Of a DNA stretch of 64,000 bases, positions 41,469 to 50,147 are shown piece after piece. The position numbers were made by a program, and so were the translations under genes. This DNA comes from Rikenella sp031549665. GTDB taxonomy: Bacteria > Bacteroidota > Bacteroidia > Bacteroidales > Rikenellaceae. The stretch is from assembly GCA_031549665.1 (NCBI GenBank), contig JAVBPJ010000008.1, positions 23,881-87,880 on the forward strand, given 5' to 3'. Position 1 is the first letter of the stretch, and the number at the start of each line of letters is the position of its first letter. The notes below the pieces were generated by a model. The model was not told the origin of the DNA. It did not search any database and saw only the letters and a program-made list of their open reading frames with translations.

Positions 41469-42515
41469 ATGCAATTCACCGCAGCCCAAATCGCCCAGTT
41501 TCTCGGCGGCAGCGTCGAGGGGAATCCCGACGTCGCCGTGTGGAGCGTGGCCAAAATCGAAGAGGCCCGCGCCGGAGCCGGCGAACTTGTTTTCCTGTCC
41601 AACCCCAAATACGAATCCTACCTGTACACCACCGAGGCGGCCCTGGCCATCGTCAACAACGACCTGGCGCTGAGCGGCCCCGTAAAAACCACGCTGGTGC
41701 GCGTGGAGAACGCCTATCAGGCTTTCGCAAAGCTCCTGCAGCTTTATGAATCCAGCAAGCCGCGCCGGAGCGGCATCAGCCCCCAGGCATTCATCCACCC
41801 CTCGGCCCAGGTGGCCGAAGGAGCCTACATCGGCGAATTTGCCGTGATCGAGGCCGGAGTCGAAGTGGGCGAAGGGGCCGCCATCTATCCCCAGGTATAC
41901 CTGGGCGAGGGCGTTCAGGTGGGCAAACGCAGCAAACTCTACCCCGGCGTGAAAATCTACGAAGGGTGCCAAATCGGCGACGACGTAATCATCCACGGCG
42001 GCACCGTCGTCGGCAGCGACGGATTCGGCTTCGCCCCCACCGAGGGAGGCGACTTCCAAAAAATTCCCCAAATCGGCAACGTGGTGATCGAAGACCGCGT
42101 GGAGATCGGCGCCAACTGCTGCATCGACCGCGCCACCATGGGATCGACCCGCATCAAAAGCGGCGTGAAACTCGACAACCTGATCCAAATCGCCCACAAC
42201 GTAGTGATCGGCGAAAACACCGTGATGGCCTCGCAGGTGGGGATCGCCGGATCGACCAAAATCGGCCGCAACGTGATGATGGGCGGCCAGGTAGGCGTGG
42301 TGGGCCACCTCACCATCGCCGACGGCGTAAAGGTCGGATCGCAATCGGGCATCGGACACGACGTAACCAAAGAGGGAGAGGTCATGTTCGGATCGCCCGC
42401 CACGCCCGGACTCACCAACCACAAGGCCATGGCCGTCTTCAAGCAACTGCCCGAACTGCGCAAGCAACTGATGGAAGTGGTGCGCCAGGTCAAAGAGCTT
42501 AAAGAACGCCCGTAA
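41469..42515 (+). CDS. lpxD: UDP-3-O-(3-hydroxyacyl)glucosamine N-acyltransferase
   Basis: A 348-residue lipid A biosynthesis enzyme that adds the second hydroxyacyl chain. The N-terminal uridine-binding domain (1-100) precedes a left-handed beta-helix of hexapeptide repeats (about 105-310, for example IHGGTVVGSDGFGFAP and IAHNVVIGENTVMASQVGIAG), including the catalytic His in QIAHNV. A C-terminal helical extension is present. Length and motifs are normal. Confidence 0.95.
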   Translation: MQFTAAQIAQFLGGSVEGNPDVAVWSVAKIEEARAGAGELVFLSNPKYESYLYTTEAALAIVNNDLALSGPVKTTLVRVENAYQAFAKLLQLYESSKPRRSGISPQAFIHPSAQVAEGAYIGEFAVIEAGVEVGEGAAIYPQVYLGEGVQVGKRSKLYPGVKIYEGCQIGDDVIIHGGTVVGSDGFGFAPTEGGDFQKIPQIGNVVIEDRVEIGANCCIDRATMGSTRIKSGVKLDNLIQIAHNVVIGENTVMASQVGIAGSTKIGRNVMMGGQVGVVGHLTIADGVKVGSQSGIGHDVTKEGEVMFGSPATPGLTNHKAMAVFKQLPELRKQLMEVVRQVKELKERP

Positions 42516-42528
42516 TCCCCCGCCCGCA

Positions 42529-43161
42529 ATGGCCATCGTCCGCCGATCCCTGCACGAACGCCCGGCACTCGATGTTGCGGAGAATCCGCTCGAGGGCAAG
42601 GTGGTGATGGGCATCGACCCCGGCACCAACCTGCTCGGGTACGGCATTCTGAAGATCGAACAGCAAACGCCCGTGTGCCTGGTGCTGGGGGTGGTTCGGC
42701 TTGGAAAATACGGCGACCGCTACAAAAAACTCCGCACCATTTTCGAACGTGTCGGCTCGCTGGTCGAGCAATACCGGCCCGACGAGGTGGCGCTCGAAGC
42801 CCCCTTTTTCGGCGAAAACGTGCAAAGCATGCTCAAACTGGGCCGCGCACAGGGAGTCGCCATGACCGCCGCCCTGGTCCGCGACATCCCCGTGTTCGAA
42901 TACGCCCCCTCGCGCGTGAAGCAAGCCATCACGGGCCGGGGTTCCGCCTCGAAAGAGCAACTGGCCGAAATGCTGCAAAAGGTACTCCGCTTCGACACCC
43001 GCCCCAAAGAACTCGACGCCACCGACGGATTGGCTGTGGCCCTGTGCCACTATTACACCCGGTCGAGTCCGCTGGGCGACACCACACACGGCGGAAAAAA
43101 CGGAGGCCCCGACTGGAAATCGTTCGTAGACAAACACCCCGACAAAATCAAACCCCGATAA
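42529..43161 (+). CDS. ruvC: Crossover junction endodeoxyribonuclease RuvC
   Basis: A 210-residue Holliday-junction resolvase. The acidic active site is visible in GIDPG (Asp30), VALEAPFF and KELDATDGLAVALCH. It has an N-terminal extension of about 25 residues before the RNase H-like core and a 30-residue C-terminal tail. It begins 13 bp after lpxD and is followed 25 bp later by the TlpA-like gene. Confidence 0.93.
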   Translation: MAIVRRSLHERPALDVAENPLEGKVVMGIDPGTNLLGYGILKIEQQTPVCLVLGVVRLGKYGDRYKKLRTIFERVGSLVEQYRPDEVALEAPFFGENVQSMLKLGRAQGVAMTAALVRDIPVFEYAPSRVKQAITGRGSASKEQLAEMLQKVLRFDTRPKELDATDGLAVALCHYYTRSSPLGDTTHGGKNGGPDWKSFVDKHPDKIKPR

Positions 43162-43186
43162 AATCAAATAACCACCCCTCAACCCC

Positions 43187-44179
43187 ATGAAAAAAATCCT
43201 TCTTCTGCTGGCCGGCGCCCTTATCAGCGCAAGCAGCATGGCCCAGGCGGGCTACAAAATCACAGGAACCGTCGCCGATCTGCCCGACGGCAAACTCTAC
43301 CTGGTGGTGTTCGACGGAAAAATGCCCCGCACCATCGACTCGACCCAAAGTGCCGGCGGCAAGTTCCAATTTACCGGAAAAATTGGCCTGCCCATGGCTG
43401 CCGGCATCCGAACGGCCGACCGGGCGATCATTCCCGACCCATTTTTTCTCGAAAACAGCCCCATCACCGTTGCCGGAAGCATGGCCGATCCCAAAAAAAT
43501 CGAGATCAAAGGTTCGACTGCGAACGACGAATACGCGGCCCTGTCCAACGCGATGGCGGGCGGAGGCAGCCTGAGCGACTACATCCAAGCCAAGCCCGGC
43601 AGCGTCGTGGCCGCCTACGTACTCTACCGCACCGCCTACATGTACGACTACAAGGAGCTGGACGAGCTGGTCGACACCTTCACTCCGGCCGTGCAACCCT
43701 CCGTCTACTGGCAGATCTGCCAACAAACCGCCGAGAAACTGGAACGGGTGAGCGTGGGCAAACCCTACGTCGATTTCACCCTGCCCGACACCACGGGTAC
43801 GGCCGTGGCGCTGTCGTCGATCGTGGCCAAACACAAGTACGTTTTGGTGGATTTTTGGGCCTCGTGGTGCGGCCCCTGCCGCCGCGAAAACCCGCATGTG
43901 GTAGCGGCGTATCAAGCCTTTAAGGACAAAGGGTTCACCGTGGTGGGCGTATCGCTCGACCGCCCCGGCGAAAAGGCCAGCTGGATGGCCGCCATCGCCA
44001 AAGACAACCTGACCTGGCCCCACCTGAGCGACCTGAAATTCTGGAACTGCGAGGCCGCCGACCTGTATGCCGTGCGCTCGATCCCGTCGAACGTGCTGAT
44101 CGGCCCCGACGGAACCATCGTGGCCAAGAACCTGCGCGGCGACGCGTTGACGGCTAAACTGGCCGAGCTGATGCCCTAA
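43187..44179 (+). CDS. Secreted TlpA-like thiol-disulfide oxidoreductase with DUF4369-like N-terminus
   Basis: A 330-residue exported protein: signal peptide (1-19), an N-terminal DUF4369-like beta domain (about 22-115), a helical spacer, then a thioredoxin fold (about 195-330) with the redox motif WCGPC (cysteines near 227 and 230) and the cis-proline loop SIPSNVLIGPDG. It probably reduces or isomerises periplasmic thiols. It is last in the lpxD-ruvC unit, followed by two hairpins. Confidence 0.9.
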   Translation: MKKILLLLAGALISASSMAQAGYKITGTVADLPDGKLYLVVFDGKMPRTIDSTQSAGGKFQFTGKIGLPMAAGIRTADRAIIPDPFFLENSPITVAGSMADPKKIEIKGSTANDEYAALSNAMAGGGSLSDYIQAKPGSVVAAYVLYRTAYMYDYKELDELVDTFTPAVQPSVYWQICQQTAEKLERVSVGKPYVDFTLPDTTGTAVALSSIVAKHKYVLVDFWASWCGPCRRENPHVVAAYQAFKDKGFTVVGVSLDRPGEKASWMAAIAKDNLTWPHLSDLKFWNCEAADLYAVRSIPSNVLIGPDGTIVAKNLRGDALTAKLAELMP

Positions 44180-44191
44180 CCCCACGTCCTG

Positions 44192-44219
44192 CCGCCGCCG
44201 TTCATCGATCCGGCGGCGG
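44192..44219. terminator. CCG-rich hairpin after the TlpA-like gene
   Basis: Nine-bp stem CCGCCGCCG / CGGCGGCGG with a 10-nt loop, 13 bp past the stop. There is no U-tract. Confidence 0.45.
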
Positions 44220-44233
44220 AGGAACAAAACAAC

Positions 44234-44266
44234 GCGTGCTGCGCTCCCCACGGGAGCGCAGCACGC
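44234..44266. terminator. Perfect 15-bp-stem hairpin at the edge of the phage cassette
   Basis: The arms GCGTGCTGCGCTCCC and GGGAGCGCAGCACGC are separated by a CAC loop. It lies between the convergent TlpA-like gene and the last phage gene, so it probably insulates the two units. Confidence 0.55.
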
Positions 44267-44335
44267 TGTCTGTAACGACCTTTCTTGTCGGCGATAACGG
44301 CGGCCTCTTCCGACTGAAACCGCAGAGGAACATCC

Positions 44336-45295
44336 TTAGAACACCGGAAGGATGGCCTGCGGGGCGTAGGAGGGGAACTCGTCGCGGTGCGCCTCGACAT
44401 AGCGGATGGCCGCCCGAAGCAGGGTGTGTCCGTCCGACAGGGCTCGCTGCGCCAGCATTCGCATTTGGCGCTCCGAAGCCTGGCGGGTGGTTACGTCGCG
44501 GCGGCTGTCGTTGGCGTTTTGGTCGCTGTTCTCCTCGGCCGAGGTATCGGTGCTTTGGCTGCGCTGCTCCGTTTTCGACCCCGTTTCGTTGCGCAGGTCG
44601 TTCCGTTGCTGCGTGGTGTCGCGCGTTTCGGAACGGGTGGCATCGCCCGACGACTGCAGGTCGGTGATCACCTTGTCGGTTTTGGCGTTGGTCTGCTCCA
44701 GCTCGTCGGTCTGTTGCCGCTCTTCGGTGCGGGTAACCACCGTTTCGGGCGGAACGGCGGTGGTGGATTCGCTCTCGCGCTGGGTGGCGCTTTCGGTCAG
44801 GTTCACCTCGCGGGTGGTGCGGTCGCTGGTGGTGGTATCCTCCTGCTGCGAACTGTTTTTGCTCTCGGTCGAATCCCCGACGGTCTTCACCTTCGAGGTG
44901 AGTTCCTGGCTGTCGTTGCGGTCGTTGGCGGTGGTTTCGGTGGCATTGCCCCGTTGTTCCTGCTGGCTGTTGCGGCGGGCGCTGCGGACCTCGCTCAGGG
45001 TGCGTTCCGACTCGTCGCTCTCCAGCAGGTAGACTCCCCGGTCGCCCACCCGGACGGCCAGTTCGGGAATCATCCCATAGCGTACATAGTGCGCCAGGGC
45101 GGGCTTCAGGTAGAGGTCGACAAAGACGGAATGGGCCCCCTCGACGAACTCCTGAAAGAGCCGGTCGCCAAAGGCGGGCCGGACGAAGCGCTCCTGGGCG
45201 ATGGCGATGCGCGCGGGGCGGATGGCCGCCGCCGAGAGCTGTTCCTGCGGAGCGAAAGCATGCTCCAAAACTTCGTTTTGCTTGATTAGGTACAT
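44336..45295 (-). CDS. Probable phage head-tail connector protein with large Ser/Thr/Gln-rich insert
   Basis: A 319-residue protein, last in the phage cassette. Residues 1-104 and 273-319 are ordered and resemble small head-completion adaptors of Bacteroidota phages (DUF6712-like: IRPARIAIAQERFVRPAFGD near the start, AIRYVEAHRDEFPSYA at the end). Between them, residues about 105-272 form a polar, low-complexity block dominated by Thr, Ser, Glu, Gln, Asp and Arg with almost no hydrophobics. The connector role is inferred from fold-level resemblance and position after portal. The stop of the upstream portal gene lies 4 bp before this start. Confidence 0.55.
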   Translation of the reverse strand: MYLIKQNEVLEHAFAPQEQLSAAAIRPARIAIAQERFVRPAFGDRLFQEFVEGAHSVFVDLYLKPALAHYVRYGMIPELAVRVGDRGVYLLESDESERTLSEVRSARRNSQQEQRGNATETTANDRNDSQELTSKVKTVGDSTESKNSSQQEDTTTSDRTTREVNLTESATQRESESTTAVPPETVVTRTEERQQTDELEQTNAKTDKVITDLQSSGDATRSETRDTTQQRNDLRNETGSKTEQRSQSTDTSAEENSDQNANDSRRDVTTRQASERQMRMLAQRALSDGHTLLRAAIRYVEAHRDEFPSYAPQAILPVF

Positions 45296-45299
45296 GGCG

Positions 45300-46487
45300 T
45301 CAGAGTTGTTTTAGGAAGAGTTGTTGCGCGGGGTCGGCGGGATCGTAGTCGTAGCCGTCGGCCTTGCGGGCCTCCCACACGCGCAGGTAGGAGGGCTTGA
45401 GTTCGAACGGCGGACGGTTCACAAAACAGAGCGAGCCGGCGTCGACCTCCAAAATATCCTGCACCGCCACCCGGATCGGTTCCAACAGCTCGGCCTGCTC
45501 CACCTGAATCAGCGTGTTCAGGGCAATGTGGTACTCGTGCTGCACGCGGTCGGACGAGAATCCGGTGGTGTACTCCAGTCCGCTCAGGGTGCGGAACCAC
45601 GAGTGGGCGATCAGAATTTCGGTAACGGACTGGTCGTGGAGCGACTTCCAGTCTCCGTCGCTGTGCGTACCCACGGGGATGAACTTCGAGGAGTCGCCCT
45701 CGACCCCGTTCTTGATCAGGAACATCACCTGGCCGGGCTTGCCGGCGAAACGCTCCTCGGCCAGGCGGGCGATTTCGGAGGCCTGTTGCTCCGAGTCGAC
45801 GTCGCCGTCCAGGATCATCACGCCCGATAGTTGGAACGCGTTGTCGAGCCGCGCAATGTTCCAACGGTCGGTTTTGTAGGCAATGGCCAACGCCCCCAGG
45901 CCGGCCACGAATTTCGGAATGCCGTAGTGTTCGAACATCGGCTCGTAGTCCTTGTAGTGGATCATCGAGCGGTAGGTTCCGTCGGGCCGCTGCTCAAAAC
46001 GGGGGAACAGCGGCAGGCGCTGGGCCCGGTCGGCACGGTACTGGTTCCAGTCGTGGTGCAGCACCACCCAGTCGCCCGTTTTCGACAGGCGGCAGCGGGT
46101 GGCGTCCTGGTGGTACAGCGACAGGAACGACCGGCGGGCGTCGGTAACCAGTTCGACGAAGGCGTTTCCGAACAGGCAGCGGTCGAACGCCACGCGTTGC
46201 ATCACCGTGCGGAGCGTCTGCCGGTCGCCGTTCGCCTGTTCCACCAGTTGCCGGAGTTTCGGCTGGTCGGGGGCGAACGAAAATCCCCGTCCCGAAATGT
46301 AATCGGCCTTGTCATTGAGGATACGGCGGTGAATGGCCGAACTGCGCGAAAGGAGCGACAGGGCGTAGGGCAGTTGGTTGTCGCCGCCCCACCGCCACAC
46401 GTCGCGCAGCTCGACGCCGCCGGAATCGACCGATGCAAGCAGCGGAGCCTTGGCGCGGCCCACCACAAATTGTTTCTGTTTACTCAT
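45300..46487 (-). CDS. Phage portal protein
   Basis: A 395-residue portal-type protein that would form the DNA gate of a phage head. Features include an N-terminal stretch RWGGDNQLPYALSLLSRSSA, the conserved block IYHRR/ILNDKADYISGRGF, a wing/stem region with YYGIPKFVAG-like sequence (seen as HYGIPKFVAGLGALAIA), and a long C-terminal helix EYHIALNTLIQVEQAELLEP. The ATG at 46487 is chosen over the longer open frame, which crosses a terminator hairpin. It sits downstream of the capsid gene, the reverse of the common portal-protease-capsid order. Confidence 0.78.
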   Translation of the reverse strand: MSKQKQFVVGRAKAPLLASVDSGGVELRDVWRWGGDNQLPYALSLLSRSSAIHRRILNDKADYISGRGFSFAPDQPKLRQLVEQANGDRQTLRTVMQRVAFDRCLFGNAFVELVTDARRSFLSLYHQDATRCRLSKTGDWVVLHHDWNQYRADRAQRLPLFPRFEQRPDGTYRSMIHYKDYEPMFEHYGIPKFVAGLGALAIAYKTDRWNIARLDNAFQLSGVMILDGDVDSEQQASEIARLAEERFAGKPGQVMFLIKNGVEGDSSKFIPVGTHSDGDWKSLHDQSVTEILIAHSWFRTLSGLEYTTGFSSDRVQHEYHIALNTLIQVEQAELLEPIRVAVQDILEVDAGSLCFVNRPPFELKPSYLRVWEARKADGYDYDPADPAQQLFLKQL

Positions 46488-46506
46488 CGTATGTGTGTGA
46501 TTTGGT

Positions 46507-46555
46507 AAAAAAAGAGAGGAGCCGGGGGCGGCCAGCGCCCCCTCGCACTCCTCTC
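46507..46555 (-). terminator. Intrinsic terminator after the capsid gene
   Basis: On the minus strand an outer stem GAGAGGAG / CTCCTCTC and an inner stem GGGGGCG / CGCCCCC are followed by seven U residues (A run at 46507-46513 on the plus strand). It lies in the 77-bp gap between the capsid and portal genes, so capsid transcripts can end before portal. Confidence 0.75.
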
Positions 46556-46564
46556 CAGCAGCCC

Positions 46565-47539
46565 CTAATAGGCCGCTACAATCAGTTCGGGCAGCAGGTA
46601 GTCGCAACCGGCCATGAAGACGGCCCGCTGGCGGTTCTCCATTTGGTCGGGGTTGTACCACATCGACACCTCGGATCCCGGAAAATCGCCCGTATTCACG
46701 GCAATGGCCAGGTTGCGGCGGTCGGTGAGGATGGCCCAGGTTTTGTTCGGGTGGTTCACTGCATTCAGGTAGGGAGTTACCTGTATGTCGACCACGGGAA
46801 TACCGCGGTAGCTGATCTGCTTAACCCCCGTCATGCGGTCGTTGCGGATGCTGTCGAGCGTGCCGACGTAGAGGCTGTCTTCGTAGTTTTCCGACACGTC
46901 GCGCGTTACCAGATAGACCAGGTTTCCCTCGGATTTGAGCGAACGAAGCTCGGGCGAGGCGTTGTCGAGCAGCGATTTGAGGATTTTCTCCCCGTTGCCG
47001 ACGATGGTCATCGAAGTCATCGGCAATTTCTTCACGTCTTCGACGCCAGCACCGCTGTCGTCAATGATGCGCTTGAAGAACCCGTCGAAGGTGTTGAAGC
47101 CCGACGCACGCGAGGTGTCGCCCACCCACATCGTGGCGCGGATCGACTCGGCGATGGTCTGGCGGAACAGGGCCGTTTCGGCGGCTTCGAGCTGGGTGCC
47201 CGACAAGTCGCCCATGTTCACCTCGGGCGAGGCGACCAACTGTTCGTACACCATCGAGAAGTAGTCCTCGGCGCCGTAGCCCATTTCGGCTTTCACCTTG
47301 CTGAGTTCGATGGTTTTTTGGTAGCGGTCGGCGGCGGCCGATCCGTTCCACCCTTTGGCGTACTTTTGGAGCAGGTCGGTCCCCCGTTTCCAGAAGTTCA
47401 GCGTGGTGGGCACCGGCATGTTGTACAGGGTGCGGATGTTGAGGTCTGCCGCGCCGGGGCCGGTAAGCAGCGGGCGGAAGAAGACGGTTTCGAGCTCCTC
47501 GCCCTTGTAGGTTTTGGGATTGGAAATGATTTTTCCCAT
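46565..47539 (-). CDS. Probable phage major capsid protein
   Basis: A 324-residue protein between the protease and portal genes. It has no signal peptide or membrane helix. Segments such as YNMPVPTTLNFWKRG, WVGDTSRASGFNTFDGFFKRII and WAILTDRRNLAIAVN, with the C-terminal MWYNPDQMENRQRAVFMAGCDY, resemble capsid proteins of Bacteroidota phages as I recall them, but the call rests mainly on context and size. The ATG at 47539 follows a 233-bp leader region bearing repeats; the gene is bounded downstream by a strong terminator, fitting a highly expressed structural gene. Confidence 0.65.
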   Translation of the reverse strand: MGKIISNPKTYKGEELETVFFRPLLTGPGAADLNIRTLYNMPVPTTLNFWKRGTDLLQKYAKGWNGSAAADRYQKTIELSKVKAEMGYGAEDYFSMVYEQLVASPEVNMGDLSGTQLEAAETALFRQTIAESIRATMWVGDTSRASGFNTFDGFFKRIIDDSGAGVEDVKKLPMTSMTIVGNGEKILKSLLDNASPELRSLKSEGNLVYLVTRDVSENYEDSLYVGTLDSIRNDRMTGVKQISYRGIPVVDIQVTPYLNAVNHPNKTWAILTDRRNLAIAVNTGDFPGSEVSMWYNPDQMENRQRAVFMAGCDYLLPELIVAAY

Positions 47540-47552
47540 GATGAAATTGAAA

Positions 47553-47573
47553 TTGTTAATAGTTTGTTGAAAA
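47553..47573. repeat. 21-bp direct repeat, copy A (capsid leader)
   Basis: TTGTTAATAGTTTGTTGAAA and one further base. It matches copy B at 47752-47772 at 18 of 21 positions, same orientation, 199 bp apart, just upstream of the capsid ATG. Confidence 0.55.
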
Positions 47574-47751
47574 TGGCCGTACCGAGCGGCCGGAGCGAAG
47601 CGGAATGATTGTTGGCAATTTGTGGATTTCCGGGCAGGAAAAGGTCGATAACTTGTGGAAAACTCAATAAATGAGTGCATTTTCTGTGTGTCGGCTGTTT
47701 AAAACTGCGATTTGCCCATATCCTCCGGAGCTCCGGCGCACTCCATAGCGG

Positions 47752-47772
47752 TTGTTGATAGTTTGTTAAAAC
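47752..47772. repeat. 21-bp direct repeat, copy B (end of protease gene)
   Basis: TTGTTGATAGTTTGTTAAAA and one further base, ending directly at the stop codon of the protease gene. The two copies bracket a 178-bp AT-richer spacer that holds no recognisable gene. Confidence 0.55.
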
Positions 47773-48690
47773 TTAGCTCCTCACCGTCCGCAAGTGCAGG
47801 GCGTCGGCGCTGTACGACTCGCCGTTGGGCCGCTGCGCAGAGGCATCCAAAAGCGATTCGATGGCAGGGTCCTCCTTGGGCAGGGTGGCCGTGGGGCGGG
47901 CGGCCAACTGGGCGTTCTCGCTTTGCAGTTCGGCCAGCCGGCGTTGCAGCTCCGACACCTCGGCCCGCAGGGTATGCACCACTTCGGACGAAGCTGCCGC
48001 CTCGGGGAGCGGCTCCTCCAGCAGGCGGTTCATCGCCACGGCCGACCTCGAAAAGAGGTCTTTCACCCGGCGGCCCGCCTCGCGCAGCGGCGAGGACTCC
48101 TGGATGCGGTCGGCCAAACCGGCCTCCACCGTCTCCTCGGGCGAGAGCCATTCGCCGCGCCCGCTATCCCTGCCCATCAGGGCGCGGAACTCCTCTTCCG
48201 AACGGCCCGAATGGCGGGCGTAGATGGCGGCAATGCGCTGGTCGGTTTTGCTCAGCAGTTCGCAGGCGCGCTCCATTTCGCCGCTGTTGCCCTCGGTTTG
48301 CAGGGTGGCGTTGTGCACCAGGTACAGGGCGTTGGAGGAGACCCATCGCCGCCCCGCGCTGGCCGCCTGCGCTACCACCGTGGCCGCCGAGGCGACGTAG
48401 CCGTGGCACGAGGTGGTTACCTCGGCTCCCTGTCCGATCAGTTCGCCCAGCACGTCGTAGATCAGCAGGGCGTCCTGCACGTTGCCGCCCACCGAGCGGA
48501 TGTTGACCCGGATGCGCGGGGCCTCGCACTGGCGGATCGTTTCGAGGCTCTGGCGAAATTTTTCGTACGTGGCCACACGATCCTCCTCGTGTTCGAATTG
48601 CCACCACTCCGGAACGCCGATGATTCCATCGATGTCGATGGTCAGCGAGTTGGCCCGATTGGCCACTTTGATCTCTCCTAATTGTTTCAT
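47773..48690 (-). CDS. ClpP-like phage head maturation protease with coiled-coil tail
   Basis: A 305-residue serine protease of the ClpP/S14-like prohead protease type. The oxyanion strand NIRSVGGNVQDA is near 64-74, the nucleophile is Ser101 in GYVASAAT, the base is His126 in LVHN and the acid is probably Asp175 or Asp194 in the GRDSGRGEW...GLAD region. Residues 235-265 form a coiled coil that may act as a scaffold. It would mature the capsid during head assembly. The ATG at 48690 is 25 bp after the terminase stop. Confidence 0.82.
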   Translation of the reverse strand: MKQLGEIKVANRANSLTIDIDGIIGVPEWWQFEHEEDRVATYEKFRQSLETIRQCEAPRIRVNIRSVGGNVQDALLIYDVLGELIGQGAEVTTSCHGYVASAATVVAQAASAGRRWVSSNALYLVHNATLQTEGNSGEMERACELLSKTDQRIAAIYARHSGRSEEEFRALMGRDSGRGEWLSPEETVEAGLADRIQESSPLREAGRRVKDLFSRSAVAMNRLLEEPLPEAAASSEVVHTLRAEVSELQRRLAELQSENAQLAARPTATLPKEDPAIESLLDASAQRPNGESYSADALHLRTVRS

Positions 48691-48715
48691 ACGTTGTTTT
48701 TGTTGGTTGATATAG

Positions 48716-50125
48716 TTACTCGGTAAAATGGATCTGCCGGATTCGCTTGGGATTTCCGTACAGTTCCTGTTCAATGACACCGGTGAGCGCGTCGGGGGCG
48801 TCGTGGTGCCGGTTCGAGGCGAACAGGCGGCGGTAACCCGACACGTCGGCGGCAAACTCCGGCCAGCGCATCCGCCAGTCGTGCGGCATGCGCAGGGTTT
48901 GGGTTACGGTGGGAGCGTTGGTCAAAATCCGCGACTCCTTGTTGGCGCTCTGATGCAGGGTGCGCACCGAACAATGGGGGGCCTTGCGGGCCACGGCCCG
49001 GGCGAATCCGCGGCCTCCGTTGTTGCTTTCGATCAGGGCGATCCGCGTGTCGTTGCGCAGCAGTTGTTCGGCCACCCGGGTTTCGGTTACCTCCATCGGC
49101 GCGTCGGTGTACAGCACATCCACCAGGTAAATTTCGCCCGTTGCGCCCACCGCGTAGCAGATGGAACAGAGGCGGTCGCTGCCCGTGTCGGCCGTGTCGG
49201 TGTAGTTGGCCCGATGCACCACCCGGGCCGGCAGGTGCAGGTAGGTGGCAAATTCGCCGTAGAGCAACCCCTCGCGGGCGGTGGGATTTCCCTGGTAAAG
49301 CGCCTCGAAGATCACCGGATCGGTTGTCCGTTTGCGCGCCAGCAGCCGCAGGTCGTGCCGTTCGGGCCACAGGGCCTCGCCTTCGGAACGGGGGTCAAGC
49401 ATCGAAGAGGGACTCTGTTTCACCGCTTCGAAGTTGACCGCCACCCAGCTTTCGGGCGACAGGCCCGCGAGCTGCGACCAGTCGGTCAGCTCCACCACCG
49501 GCTCGGTCGCTTTCAGGCGGCCGATCAGGTCTTCCTCGTGCCACCGGGTCGACACCACCAGCTCCTGCGAATCGTTGTGGAGCCGTGTCCGCACCACGGC
49601 CTGGTACCACTCCCAGGTATTTTCGCGGATCAGGGGCGAGTGGGCTTCCTGCAAGTTTTTGTACAGGTCGTCCAGGATCATCACGTCCACGCGGTGTCCG
49701 GTGAGCGATCCGGCGCGCCCCACGGCCAGCAGTCCGCCGTCGCGGCCCACGCAATCGAATCCCTGCGCCGTACGGAGCGCCGTGCGGGAGGCCCGTTTCG
49801 AGCTGCCCTCCATCCCCTTAAGCTGAGTGTCGGGGAAAAGGGCCTGATAGGCCGGTTCTTCGATCAGCCGCTGCACGGCCAGTCCGAACCGGCGGGCCAG
49901 GGCAAAGGAGTACGAGGCGATGGTGATCCGACGATCCGGATCGAGGCCCAGCAGCCAGGCGGGCAACAGTTGCGAAGCCCCGTAACTTTTGCCGTGCTGG
50001 GGCGGCACGCTCACCATCAGCCGTCGGATTTCGCCGCGGGCGAAACGGGTCAGCAACTGGTAGTATACCTCGTGGAAAGGGGCGGCGACAAAACGGGGGT
50101 CGATCCGCCGGGCGAAAGCGGCCAA
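48716..50125 (-). CDS. Phage terminase large subunit
   Basis: A 469-residue DNA-packaging motor. The ATPase domain has Walker A VPPQHGKS (40-47), Walker B MILDD (149-153) and a coupling motif VVSTRWHEEDLIGRL. The nuclease domain has YTDTADTGSD, IESNNGGRGF and DAPDALTGVIE, so both activities look intact. No ATG or GTG exists in frame at the 5' end; the frame opens at TTG 50125. An ATG at 50148 reaches the same frame only with one extra base in a six-C tract (50133-50138), giving a natural-looking MRPSPPDSLAAFARRIDP. The true start is therefore uncertain. No small-subunit gene is seen. Confidence 0.85.
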   Translation of the reverse strand: MAAFARRIDPRFVAAPFHEVYYQLLTRFARGEIRRLMVSVPPQHGKSYGASQLLPAWLLGLDPDRRITIASYSFALARRFGLAVQRLIEEPAYQALFPDTQLKGMEGSSKRASRTALRTAQGFDCVGRDGGLLAVGRAGSLTGHRVDVMILDDLYKNLQEAHSPLIRENTWEWYQAVVRTRLHNDSQELVVSTRWHEEDLIGRLKATEPVVELTDWSQLAGLSPESWVAVNFEAVKQSPSSMLDPRSEGEALWPERHDLRLLARKRTTDPVIFEALYQGNPTAREGLLYGEFATYLHLPARVVHRANYTDTADTGSDRLCSICYAVGATGEIYLVDVLYTDAPMEVTETRVAEQLLRNDTRIALIESNNGGRGFARAVARKAPHCSVRTLHQSANKESRILTNAPTVTQTLRMPHDWRMRWPEFAADVSGYRRLFASNRHHDAPDALTGVIEQELYGNPKRIRQIHFTE

Positions 50126-50147
50126 AGAGTCCGGGGGGACGGCCGCA

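Noticed and set aside
44387..45289. Plus-strand 300-codon frame opposite the connector gene
   Set aside because: It is a by-product of the repetitive polar codons of the minus-strand gene, with no start signal or domain.
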